Shown: piece by piece, positions 1 to 12,200 of the stretch
Layout of the letters: every line of letters begins with the position of its first letter
Position numbering within the stretch: the stretch's first letter is position 1
Assembly: GCA_020650975.1 (NCBI GenBank)
Contig: JAIPMN010004114.1
Coordinates: forward strand, 1 to 28,349
Length of the DNA stretch: 28,349 nucleotides
Source: Apostichopus californicus
Lineage: Eukaryota > Echinodermata > Holothuroidea > Aspidochirotida > Stichopodidae
Direction of reading: 5' to 3'
Program-made: the position numbers and the translations under genes
The notes under the pieces: generated by a model
The model's input: only the letters and a program-made list of their open reading frames with translations
Databases searched by the model: none
Told to the model about the DNA's origin: nothing

Positions 1-38
1 TTGTTTATATATATTTACATATTTATTTATTTTTATAG

Positions 39-203
39 CTGCAATCTGCTCCCAAGCTATATCGACAGGAGTCTGTACATCTGCCATCCAGAAGTTTGCA
101 TACACTGCCTTAACCGGAACCTGCCAGGTTTTTGTGTACACCGGTTGCGGTGGATCAGCAAATAGGTTCAATACCCTGGCTGAATGCCAGCAGTTATGTG
201 AAA
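39..203 (+). CDS. Exon E1: Kunitz domain, class K4
   Basis: All six cysteines are present. The reactive loop reads TGVCTSA, so P1 is Thr. The ANRF and ECQQLC motifs around cysteines 5 and 6 are typical of K4. The acceptor is the AT-rich 'ttttatag' and the donor is GTAAGA. This is the last domain of an upstream unit: the next exon is K1, so that unit also lacks K5 and K6. The last 47 coding bases and the donor are repeated four more times just downstream. Confidence 0.93.
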
Positions 204-3200
204 GTAAGACCACATGATTTGTCATATTGAAACGTCTAGGCAACAAGCAAATAGGTTCAATACCCTGGCTGAATGCCAGCAGTTATGTGAAAGTAAGACC
301 ACATGATTTGTCATATTGAAACGTCTAGGCAACAAGCAAATAGGTTCAATACCCTGGCTGAATGCCAGCAGTTATGTGAAAGTAAGACCACATGATTTGT
401 CATATTGAAACGTCTAGGCAACAAGCAAATAGGTTCAATACCCTGGCTCAGTGCCAGCAGTTATGTGAAAGTAAGACCACATGATTTGTCATATTGAAAC
501 GTCTAGGCAACAAGCAAATAGGTTCAATACCCTGGCTCAGTGCCAGCAGTTATATGAAAGTAAGACAAAATGATTTGTCATATTGAAACGTCTAGGCACA
601 AAAATACAAATAAATGAAAATTTTCAATGCCTCTACCATGCATAAAAGTAAAAAACAAAGTGTCAGGCAATTGTATTCAATAGTATACTAAGCTGATTTC
701 AGTTTTTGGCAAAATCCTTGCCACCCCCCCCACTCCCTCTTTTCTGCCACCCAAAATAAATTAAACCCATGCAGTTATCAAAACACTGCGTGCAACAAGC
801 TACAATGAATGAAACATCACCAATTTGCTTGTGGAGTATGAAAAACATTAATGCATCTTTTCATATCAATGTCATTTTAAGTACATTACTAACATTTTCC
901 ACAATCTATACCAGAAAGGTATACCCTTCTATATTTCGATAATTAAATAATTCCAATGTTAAATATGAAAGGTGGGTTAGAGATCAGCATCTTTCATTAA
1001 TCCTTCATTTCAAATTGATTGGCTTCAACATTGACTGTATTGGTTTACTGTTTATTTACAACCAACATGTAGCTGGCTGAGGGTATTTACAGTGGCAGAA
1101 ATAGCATTGATATCCAAAGAGGGGGTGGGAGGGTGGGGGGGGGGGTTTAGGAGGGAGGGATCAAGAGGAAGTATTTTATAGTAATAGGGCCTTCAATAAT
1201 TGTGTATAACATGTATCATTATTTTTACGTAGCAATATAATTATCCACTTGTTTCTTGATGGGTAGGGTGACCCACCTCTCCTCACCTCTCCACACCACT
1301 CCCCACCTCCCCTCCCCTCTCCCCACCTCTACCCTCCCCACCTCTTTGTCATTAGTAATAACTATCACTGTCATGTCCTTATCTTCGCAGACAATGTGTG
1401 TGATCGTCCCCAGGATGCTGGACCATGTTCAGCTTCGTTTCTTAGGTTCAGCTTTGATTCTATCACTGGTGCCTGCCAACCATTCAACTATGGAGGATGT
1501 CTGGGTGGGGCCAATCGGTTTGATACCATGGTGCAATGTGAAGCTGCTTGCATAGGTAAGAAATGTCAATGGTGAAATAATATGTTACCCCCATATTCTG
1601 GATGTCAGGATATATATATGAAAGTTCTGGGACAAATCGCCAAATTGATTCCATTAATAATATTTGCAGAGTAATCAGTGACATTATTGTAATAAATGAC
1701 TTCACCATTATTCATCTCCAGGTGCCGTGGACCTGGACGTCTGCTCTCAACCTATCGACACCGGACCCTGCACTCAAAACATTGCTAGAGTTGCCTTCAA
1801 TTCGTTCACAGAGACCTGTGGAGTCTTCACTTTTGGTGGCTGCAATGGCAATGGCAACAACTTTGCCAGTCTGGCTGCTTGTACTGATAGATGTATCAGT
1901 GAGTATATTAGATAGAGTATAGATAGAGTATAGAGAGGGTATAGAGAGAGTATTGAGGGAGTATATAGTATAGTGGTTTAGAGTATATTGGGAGTATAGA
2001 TGGAGTATAGCGAGGGTATAGAGTATAATGAGTATATAGTTTAGTGGTTTAGAGTATAGAGTGAGTATAGAGAAAGTATCTAGGGAGTATAAAGAGAGTA
2101 TATAGTAAAGTGGTTTCGAGTATAGAGTATAGATGGAATATAGAGAGAGTGTAGTGTATAGAGGGAGTATATAGTATAGTGGTTTAGAGTGTAGAGTATA
2201 GAGGGAGTATAAAGAGAGTATAGTGAGTATATAGTATAGTAGGTTTAGAGTGCAACCTTTGTTGAAACATTTTATGATAACAAGGAAAAGTCCATTTAGT
2301 TTTATAAAGAATTTATGGTTTTTAGTATTTCAGATCTACAGTAACATGCCAGGTTCTTTTCCATAAGGTTACAGGTTGCTTGAAGTATGTGTCTGCCCTT
2401 TTTCAAAGATTTTACATACAAAGTGAAAGTGATTTTTCTCAGTACAATAAACTACAGATTCAATTTGATCAAATCAATGGGAGCAAGAATAAAGGTAAAC
2501 TTAGATAAGCTCAGGTCCCGATTTTTTCACAATTGTTTCCTCTCTATTTCAGCCGATGTCTGTGCCCAGCCAATTGTCAATTGTCCTGGGATAAGTTCCA
2601 GGTGGGGTTATGACCAAGCACTACAAGCCTGCATAGAGTTTAGCTACGATGCCTGTACACCAACTGGCAATTTCTTTTCTACACAATTTGAATGCCAGCA
2701 AAGATGTGAAGGTGAATAATCAACAGTTGCCATCCTTTGAGAAGAAGGAAAGGGGTTGTCTTTACTTTGTTTTGTTGCAGTCTGTTTTGTATGTTCGTTT
2801 CATTACCAATGTCTCTGGAAGACCATGTTATATACCACTGAAAGATGCTAGGTTTGCAATCAATAATTCCTGCCTTGGTTGGTTGTTAGGTGGGTAGCAG
2901 ATAAGAGGTGGTCAGAGAGGTCAACAAGGGATGGGAATGATGGTGGGGGGGAGAGGAGTGGCAGAGGATGGTTTTAGAGGGATGGGAATGGTAGGGGCAG
3001 AGGAGTGGCAGAGGGTGGTTTTAGAGGGATGGGAATTGTAGGGGGGAGTGTCAGGATGGTTTGAGAGGGAAGGGAATGGTAGGGGCAGAGGAGTGGCAGA
3101 GGGTGGTTTGAGAGGGATGGGAATTGTAGGGGGGAGTGTCAGGATGGTTTGAGAGGGAAGGGAGTGGTAGGGGCAGAGGAGTGGCAGAGGGTGGTTTGAG

Positions 3201-6200
3201 AGGGATGGGAATTGTAGGGGGGAGTGTCAGGATGGTTTGAGAGGGATGGGAATGGTAGGGGCAGAGGAGTGGCAGAGGATGGTTTGAGAGGGATGGGTAA
3301 TCTTGGTCTTTAATTCTTTCATTTTAGTCGGCCATATATGAGAATGGATTTTGTTCTAAATATCCTTGTCAATGAAAGGAAATCTTATGTTAGGTGGTAC
3401 TGGTACTGATAAGGATTCCAACATGATCCACTTCCATCACCCCACCCCTGGCCGCCAGACTATAGTATTCCTGCGGTAATCTCAAGTTATGCTTGAACTG
3501 TATGTTAATCCCACCACCTGCTCTGTTAATCTGCTTTTCTGCCTTCATTCTGAACAGTTCCAATCTGCAGTCAAGCCATTTCTACCGGAACCTGCACTTC
3601 ATCTACTCAGAGGTTTGGTTACAACGCTGTGAGTGGCCAGTGTGTAGCTTTCACTTACACTGGGTGTGGAGGGACAGCCAATAGATTCAACACGCTAACA
3701 CTCTGTGAACAATTCTGTGAAAGTGAGCAACATTTACCATTATTTCTGTAAAAAGCCAACAAGAATATGAATGTAGGAATGTAATCAATAAATGCGTATG
3801 TTTTGTGAACAAATGTCACAATATATGCTGCTGTATTTCCTCTCCTCTGTTATTATCAATGATATGTGTTTCAGTTTTGTAGAGCATGATAAAAAGTTGA
3901 AGGAGAATATGGAAGGCTCGTTGCTGACTATTTCTAGCATTTTGCAGCAACTCTGCTTATCACTTATATTAGTATGAACTAATATCTAAATTAATGTTTA
4001 TGGTTTGAGTTTGTACTAGTTCTGTTCGTATTGTTACCTAGAAATGATTATCTTCACTTCCAAAGAGATAGTGTTTGCTGTCAATGCCAATACCCCCAAG
4101 TCTGGGCCCTCTCCTCCCCTTCCCTTCCCTGCCCACCCCCAAAACAAAGGGAAAAGAACTAAAAAAAAAACTAATGGAATAACAGCACTGGGCCTATAAC
4201 ACTTTGATAGGAGACACACAGAAACTAGCATATTCTGCATATAAGAACTTGTTCAGAATGGTATGAAGTAACCAAATATTTTCAACAATTCATTTTCATT
4301 TAAGCTCTGAAATGCAACTAGCTGTTTTAAGGACAGGATCGACAAATATATGAAGAAGACCATAATCACTCTTTCTTGACTGAATATTACCAAACAATAG
4401 AGAATTCCAGGATTGTAAATGAAAATACCAACTAATAATAACACCTCTCCTCACCTCTCCTCTCCCCACCACACCACTCCCCTCCCCACCTCCCCTCTCC
4501 CCACCTCTCCTCTCCCCACCTCTTTGTCATTAGTAATAACTAGCACTGTCATGACCTTATCTTTGCAGACAATGTGTGTGATCGTCCCCAGGATGCTGGA
4601 CCATGTTCAGCTACGTTTCTTAGGTTCAGCTTTGATTCTATCACTGGTGCCTGCCAACCATTCAACTATGGAGGATGTCTGGGTGGGGCCAATCGGTTTG
4701 ATACCATGGTGCAATGTGAAGCTACTTGCATAGGTAAGAAATGTCAATGGTGAAATAATATGTTACCCCCATATTCTGGATGTCATGATATATATGAAAG
4801 TTCTGGGACAAATAGCCAAATTTGATTCCATTAATAATATTTGCACAGTAATCAGTGACATTATTGTAATAAATGACTTCACCATTATTCATCTCCAGGT
4901 GCCGTGGACCTGGACGTCTGCTCTCAACCTATCAACACCGGACCCTGCACTCAAAACATTGCTAGAGTTGCCTTCAATTCGATCACAGAGACCTGTGGAG
5001 TCTTCACTTTTGGTGGCTGCAATGGCAATGGCAACAACTTTGCCAGTCTGGCTGCTTGTACTGATAGATGTATCAGTGAGTATATTAGATAGAGTATAGA
5101 TAGAGTATAGAGAGGGTATAGAGAGAGTATTGAGGGAGTATATAGTATAGTGGTTTAGAGTATATTGGGAGTATAGATAGAGTATAGCGAGGGTATAGAG
5201 TATAATGAGTATAAAGTTTAGTGGTTTAGAATATAGAGTGAGTATAGAGAAAGTATAAAGGGAGTATAGAGAGAGTATATAATATAGTGGTTTAGAGTGT
5301 AGAGTATAGAGGGAGTATAAAGAGAGTATAGTGAGTATATATAGTATAGTGGTTTAGAGTGTAGAGTATAGAGGGAGTATAAAGAGAGTATAGTGAGTAT
5401 ATAGTATAGTAGGTTTAGAGTGCAACCTTTGTTGAAACATTTTATGATAACAAGGAAGAGTCCATTTAGTTTTATAAAGAATTGATGGTTTTTAAGTATT
5501 TCAGATCTACAGTAACATGCCAGGTTCTTTTTCATCTTTTCCATATGGTTACAGGTTGCTTGAAGTATGTGTCTGCTCTTTTTCAAAGATTTTACATACA
5601 AAGTGAAAGTGATTTTTCTCAGTAGAATAAACTACAGATTCCATTTGATCAAATCAATGGGAGCAAGAATAAAGGTAAACTTAGATAAGCTCAGGTCCCG
5701 ATTTTTTCACAATTGTTTCCTCTCTATTTCAGCTGATGTCTGTGCCCAGCCAATTGTCAATTGTCCTGGGATAAGTTCCAGGTGGGGTTATGACCAAGCA
5801 CTACAAGCCTGCATAGAGTTTAGCTACGATGCCTGTACACCAACTGGCAATTTCTTTTCTACACAATTTGAATGCCAGCAAAGATGTGAAGGTGAGTAAT
5901 CAACATTTGCCATCCTTTGAGAAAGAAGGAAAGGGGTTGTCTTTACTTTGTTTTGTTGCAGTCTGTTTTGTATGTTCGTTTCATACCAATGTTTCATGGA
6001 AGACCATGTTATATACCACTGAATGATGCTAGGTTTGCAATCAATAACTCCTGCCTTGGTTGGTTGTCAGGTGGGTAGCAGATAAGAGGTGGTCAGAGAG
6101 GTCAACAAGGGATTGGAATGGTGGGGGGGGGGGAGGAGTGGCAGAGGATGGTTTGAGAGGAATGGGAATGGTAGGGGGGAGGAGTGTCAGAGGATGGTTT

Positions 6201-9200
6201 AAGAGGGATGGGAATGGTAGGGGGAAGAGAGGCAGAGGATGGTTTGAGAAGGATGGGAATTGTGGGGGGAAAGTGTCAGGATGGTTTGAGAGGGATGGGA
6301 ATGGTAGGGGGGAGGAGTATCAGAGGATGGTTTGAGAGGGATGGGTAATCTTGGTTTTTAATTCTTTCATTTTAGTCGGCAATATATTAGAACGGATTTT
6401 TTTCTAATATCCTTGTCAATGAAAGGAAATCTTATGTTAGGTGGTACTGGTACTGATAAGGATTCCAACATGATCCACTTCCATCACCCCTTCCCTGGCC
6501 ACCAGACTATAGTATTCCTGCGGTAATCTCAAGTTTTGCTTGAACTGTATATTAATCCCACCACCTGCTCTGTAAATCTGCTTTTCTGCCTTCATTCTGA
6601 ACAGTGCCAATTTGCAGTCAAGCAATTTCTACCGGAACCTGCACTTCATCTACTCAGAGGTTTGGTTACAACGCTGTGATTGGCCAGTGTGTAGCTTTCA
6701 CTTACACTGGGTGTGGCGGGACAGCCAATAGATTCAACACGCTATTACTCTGTCAACAATTCTGTGAAAGTGAGCAACATTTACCATTATTTCTGTAAAA
6801 AGCCAACAAGAATATGAATGGGTGAATGTAAACCAATAAATGCGTATGTATGTTTTGTGAACAAATGTCACAATATATGCTGCTGTATTTCCTCTCCTCT
6901 GTGATTATTAATGATATGTGTTTCAGTTTTGTAGTACATGATAACAAGTTGAAGGAGAAAAATGGAAGGCTCGTTGCTGACTATTTCTAGCAGTGATGTT
7001 GCAGCAACTCTGCTTATCACTTATATTAGTATGAACTAATATCTAAATTAATGTTTATGGTTGCTTAAAGTACAGATAATTTGAGTTTGTACTAGTTTTG
7101 TTAGTATTGTTACCTAGGATTTACTCTTTCTCATGTTTTAAACTAACTGTTGTTATATTAATATCAGACATTTCATTTAATTTATTCATGCCAGTATAAA
7201 TATAAAATTTATAAAGAGGCGTCACAAAATACGTTAAGAGGAAGAATAACTAATATGAAATGGAAAATAGGTAAGATGATAGGATCCCATATAAAATACG
7301 TACAAAACACAAACAAAAATGAATACATAATACGATATAACAAATAGACTACAACAAACATTCTAAGTGCTCAGATCAAATAAAGCAGCACGGTTTGAAA
7401 AAGAGTTTCTGTAAACTTGTGTTCTTTATTTTGGCAAGATGTGTGGATTTTCTTAAGATTTCTGTTTGATTTGTGCGGGAGATTTTTCAGTACAGCATAC
7501 AGAGGGTGATACTTATCACTGTTAATCTTATTAGTCATTCTTATTAGACAACCACTCTCTTCATTTCAATTTCCCCAGCTGTTACTTATAAAAATTAATT
7601 TCAAACTTTGTGATGTTTTTCAAATAATTTATTCTCCACATTGTTCCTCTCAGTGTACACTCCTACAGTCAGCAATCACTCTTTAATTGTTTTTATTCTC
7701 GCAGCAAACATTTGCGAACAGCCTCAGTTGGCAGGCCCCTGCTCGGCTGCAATTGTTAGCTTCAGCTATAACACATTCACTGGAGTTTGTGATCAATTTA
7801 TCTATGGTGGATGTCTTGGAGGTGCAAACAGATTCAGTACTTCAGAAATTTGCCTGGCTGCATGTGATGGTGAGTGAAATAATGGGGTAAACATGTGTCT
7901 TATCTGCGAGGTACAAACAGGTTCAGTACTTCAGCAATATGCCTGGCTATATGTGCTGGTGAGTGATATAATGGGGTAAACATGTGACTAGCCTGGGAGG
8001 TACAAACAGGTTCAGTACTTCAGCAATATGCCTGGCTATATGTGCTGGTGAGTGATATAATGGGGTAAACATGTGACTAGTCTGGGAGGTACAAACATAT
8101 TCAGTACTTGAGAAATATGCATGTGATGGTGAGTGACATAATGGGGTAAACATGTGTCTTGCCTGGGAGGTACAAACAGGTTCAGTACTCCAGAAATATG
8201 CCTGGCTGCATGTGATGCTGAGTGAAATAATTGGGTAAACATTTTAATAATTGAGTGGTCTTTGATTATAATGCTATGATACCAGTAATTCTTGAAATGC
8301 ATTATCTTATCTGTCTGTATTTTATGCTTCTTTTTCAGTGACTCCGGTTGCAGGAGACACTTGCAGTATGGCCGTTGATATAGGGCCATGCACAGACTTC
8401 CAGCAAAGGTTTGCCTTTAACCCATTCCTCGGCACCTGCCAACAATTCACATACAGCGGTTGCGGAGGGAACAACAACAATTTTGTCAGCGAGGCAGCAT
8501 GCAACCAGAGGTGTATGAGTGAGTAGATCAAAGCATAGTTTGTAGACAGTAGGGGTTAGAGTAAGGAGTTAACTTGTTATATAAATCCCTCATTCAAAGT
8601 GTTTTGATGTATAACATAATTTGTTACTTTGCCAATGGTACAAGAATCGATGCGAAGATGCTTGAGCAATCTAGGAAAGTTGCTCAGCGGGTTAATTGGT
8701 GTTCACTGATAACTTCGTTAGAGTGCTTGTATTATGAGAGGGTCTGCAATAAATTGAAACAAATCATGCAAGTCCCAACACACCCCTTGTTTGAGCAATA
8801 CTTTTGCAACCGCTCTGGACTGCGTTTATGCCCACCAGTTACACTTAGGGCCCGCTACAGATACTCATTTGTGCCTAATTCTATCCAATTCGCAATTGAG
8901 GAGATAAGTTTCTTATTTGTAGGACTTGCTGTATATATGTTTGTATTACTGTATGTGTATGCAGTCTATTGATACTTATACTATTCCTCTTTTGTTTTTG
9001 TTTAACGACCTGTGTAAGCTGAATTTCCGATAGTGGACAATAAATAAATAAATTCAAATTCAATTTAAGTTATGCGAGAGATGGTGATCATGAACAACTC
9101 CCCAGAGCCTCTATTGAATGGTTTTGTTTGTTTTCCTTCATAGCCGATGTCTGTGCTCAGCCAATCACAAACTGTGCCGGAGCAGAGACGAGATTTGGAT

Positions 9201-12200
9201 TTGATGCTGCCCAAGGTCGCTGCATTTCTTTCAGCTATGATAACTGCGTAGCGTCTGGTAATCTCTTTGTGACAATGCTGGAATGTCAGCTCAGATGTGA
9301 CAGTAAGTACATCAGCTATCCTGGTTGTTTCCTCTCAATTAATCAGGCATGAGCTTTTTCTACGAATTCGCGGAATTTCAATGATTTGTTTTCTACCTCC
9401 GAGATTTACACCTCTCAATTTCCGTGATATTTCTAACCACAGCGTTGTATCATTTGATCCGCCGTTCACATGTTTTGCATTACTTATGGATATCCACCCT
9501 GCAGGGGGACAAAAACTATTATCCTAACACACTGTAGCATACGCAAACTGGAGCCTATACCGCAATTTTTGCAAAGTTCTGTGATTTCTTTTTTTACCCC
9601 AGACTCATACCTGATTCATGTAAGAGCAAAAACATTGAGCTTATTATCTTAGTTTTTTTTTCAAAAATAGGTCAGAGAATTTCATAACTTGATTATGAAG
9701 CATCTTTAAAATGTACAAAAAGGAGAGTAGATTCAACATAGATCGCTTGCATCTCTGCATATTGGGTGGGTGTTGGTGTGGGTGTGTCAGCTTAATTGGC
9801 AGTCAGTTAGATATACCCAATGCGTTGTGTTGTGCAGCTCACTGTTTGACCTGTTTTTAAAGGAGTGAACCGAAAACTGGCTGGGAAGTTTCAAACAACT
9901 TCAAAAACTTAAGTGGTTTGATGAAATGAGAGATGAGATTTGAATGGTAACCATGGAAATACAAGTCATATCCTCTCTCAAGTGAGTCATCAATCCCTAA
10001 AGCTGAGGGCTATCTCTATTAACCATCTCTCGCCTGCTGAGGGTTTTAATCAGAGTTCTAGAGTAAAATCCATTCAATGCATTGAAAACAAACTGGAAAG
10101 AGACCTTAAAAGTACTTTTAGCTTCTTAAAAACATTTTTGTTTGCGATTTAATAATTTTAATAATAACTTTTAAAGTGGAAAAGAAACTGTTTGTTATAT
10201 GGTGGACCAGTTATACCCTTTTCTATTCCAAAGTTTTTTTCACTTTTTCTTCTTGACATGTAGGGAAGAAACATAGCTTTATTATTATTTTCAACAAAAG
10301 CTTGGTTCTGAGGAGATTTGGGTAAAATTTACTAAAATCAAACTTAATAGATATTAGTGAGTCAACACAGCAACTGATTCTCAATTTTCATTTCATTTGG
10401 ATTCAAATATATTTTTCTCAAATTTTGCTTACATAAACCTTAGGTATAGTTCAAACTGAAGAGAAAAAAAACTAATAGAGACAGAAAAAGTGCTATAAAA
10501 TAAGCAAACCCTTTGTCATCAAAAATTTGATACAAAATGAAAGAAAATGAACGACAAAGTGATTAACTTTCTTGAATACTTGAATCAGTCTGACAGACAG
10601 ACAGACAGATATATAGATTGATGCTCATTTCATAAACCTTTCTTTCAATCTTTCTTTTAGCTCCAGTCTGTGCTCAGCCAATGATGGTCGGAACATGCAC
10701 TGATCAGCTCCAGAGGTTTGGCTACAATGCACAGACTGGCCAGTGCCAGTTGTTTACGTACTCTGGTTGTGGGGGTAACTCGAACAGATTTAATTCCATC
10801 ACTGAATGCGAACAATTCTGTGAAGGTAAGGATATTGTATAAAATGATTCACCTTTCTTGTCATGGGTTGGTCAGACTAATCTTAATGTCATGAATATTT
10901 ATATGTATATACATATATTAGATAGATCTGTGATTAAAGTTGATATTTCATATTGTTATTGTTAAAAATTTTCTTTGGTTGTATAAAAAGTTGCTCTTGC
11001 ATTTGCTATTTATAATTCTCTCCCTCTCCCCCCAGCCCAAACGAAAAAATAGAAGCAGAAAACCCAGAGTTGTATTCTTCTTAATATTTCACAGTGTAGA
11101 GTACATTTCTGTGTTCTAGTTTTTCTTTTAATTTCCTGCTGTGACACCTACTTGAAGAACCTGTTCAGTAACACCCTATCATAGGAAAGAGAAGGGTTAG
11201 GGTAATAGGGAAAGACAAGGTGGGGTATGAGCTGTCAACACTCCTAACTTATTACTGTCACAGCCCTATGGTGCGCGAATGCCGCTCTTCTGGCTAAACG
11301 ATTGTTGAACTAATAAATATCATCAAAACGGGTGTTTTTGTTCCTTTTTTAAAAACCCTTTGCAGAAATTTGTACCTCTGACGTGTTTTTAGTACACATA
11401 TGTGCGGATGTCGTTGAAATGTGTTCCCATTTATTCCATTTCTTTCCAAGCTTGTTCACGTACTGTGTTTTTCCTGTGGCTTGATTTTTAATCGAGGTTA
11501 CTCATTACATTAACACCTTAATGACATCGCTGATGGCTATTTCCTTTTCCTACTTCTGCAGTTGATATCTGTGCCCAGACTCATGATTCCGGACCTTGCG
11601 GCCTCTTCCAACCGCGGTTCCGATTTAACCCCTCCACCGCCCTGTGTGAGTCCTTCCTCTACAGTGGATGTCTTGGAAGTGCTAACATCTTCCAAAGCAT
11701 GGAACTCTGCCAGACCAGATGTAATGGTACGCAAATTGCTAAATATTTAACAGCTTGGTTCATTGTGAACTTGAAAGATTCTTTACAATGAATGCTATGT
11801 TTGATGGCTCAAAATGTTTTCCATGTTTATATTATGGATTAATGTTTAAAAGTAAGTTGGCCTGACGTTTCGATCCTAACAGGATCTTCTTCAGAGGCTA
11901 AATGACAAGTAACAGTAATAGAAGGGACAAAAACATGCACAGAATACAGACAGGTTAATGAGCAGGGTGAACACAAAGAGATAGATGTAAGGGGATTAGT
12001 AGACAAGGGATGGAGAGAATAAAGAAAGAAACCAACAGGGGAAAAGGAGAGGTAGGAGATAAACAGTGGAGGGACAAAGGATTAATGTTGTGATAACATT
12101 TCTGAAAGAAAGTATAATTATGTTATATTCCAGAACTAGGGTCAATAATGGAATTGTGTGATACATTTGTGTATGAAGGGGGAAAATGCTCCTTTAATTT

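Larger units (their letters stand above)
1274..4041 (+). repeat. Segmental duplication, copy 1 (exons E2-E5)
   Basis: This block matches 4442-7117 in order and orientation through exons, introns and minisatellites. It starts in the CCACCTCTCC-rich tract upstream of E2 and ends at 'gttacctag' after E5. Across the four exon pairs I count 13 differing bases in 666, about 2 percent. Introns match closely except for minisatellite length. Confidence 0.92.
4442..7117 (+). repeat. Segmental duplication, copy 2 (exons E6-E9)
   Basis: Second copy of 1274-4041. The exons sit 3178, 3177, 3180 and 3047 bp after their partners; the last step is smaller because the G-rich minisatellite in the K3-K4 intron is shorter here. 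Confidence 0.92.

Noticed and set aside
246-560. Repeat units 2-5 after E1 (and 7910-8215 after E10) as real mini-exons
   Set aside because: Phase and donor would allow it, but acceptors lack pyrimidine tracts, and single tails would add unpaired cysteines. Unit 5 of the E1 array has also lost cysteine 6. Kept only as a finding about repeats.
157-601. CRISPR-like array
   Set aside because: The units are contiguous 89-bp tandem repeats with no spacers, in a spliced eukaryotic gene.
1256-1555. 99-codon plus-strand open frame, and its twin at 4419-4733
   Set aside because: It overlaps E2/E6 but in a different frame from the Kunitz domain and begins inside the intron's pyrimidine repeat. The conserved six-cysteine frame is the real one.
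3723-4568. Possible decayed K5/K6 exons between E5 and E6 (and between E9 and E10)
   Set aside because: I scanned for the C-x7-C-x12-C-x3-C half-pattern by eye in all plus frames and saw none.
6060-6335. Gly-rich 91-codon open frame
   Set aside because: It is produced by the G-rich minisatellite; the twin array in the other duplication copy does not keep the frame.
7641-7704. Apparent signal peptide upstream of E10 (similar hydrophobic leaders upstream of E12, E16 and E22)
   Set aside because: Hydrophobic residues come from translating the intron's pyrimidine tract. A proper AG acceptor precedes each domain, and neighbouring exons connect in phase, so these are not gene starts.
8036-8389. 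Antisense 117-codon open frame (also 7947-8153)
   Set aside because: It reads through the 89-bp repeat array on the wrong strand. Its internal repetition is the array, with no family resemblance.
8574-8972. 132-codon frame as a separate host gene
   Set aside because: Its sequence pattern is the C-terminal end of a LINE reverse transcriptase, with no start context and a LINE-style tail after the stop.
11537-11734. Antisense frames over E14, E20 and E24 (11537-11734, 16646-16864, 20633-20827)
   Set aside because: They are mirror frames of GC-richer exons; the sense frame has the complete Kunitz pattern and matched splice sites.
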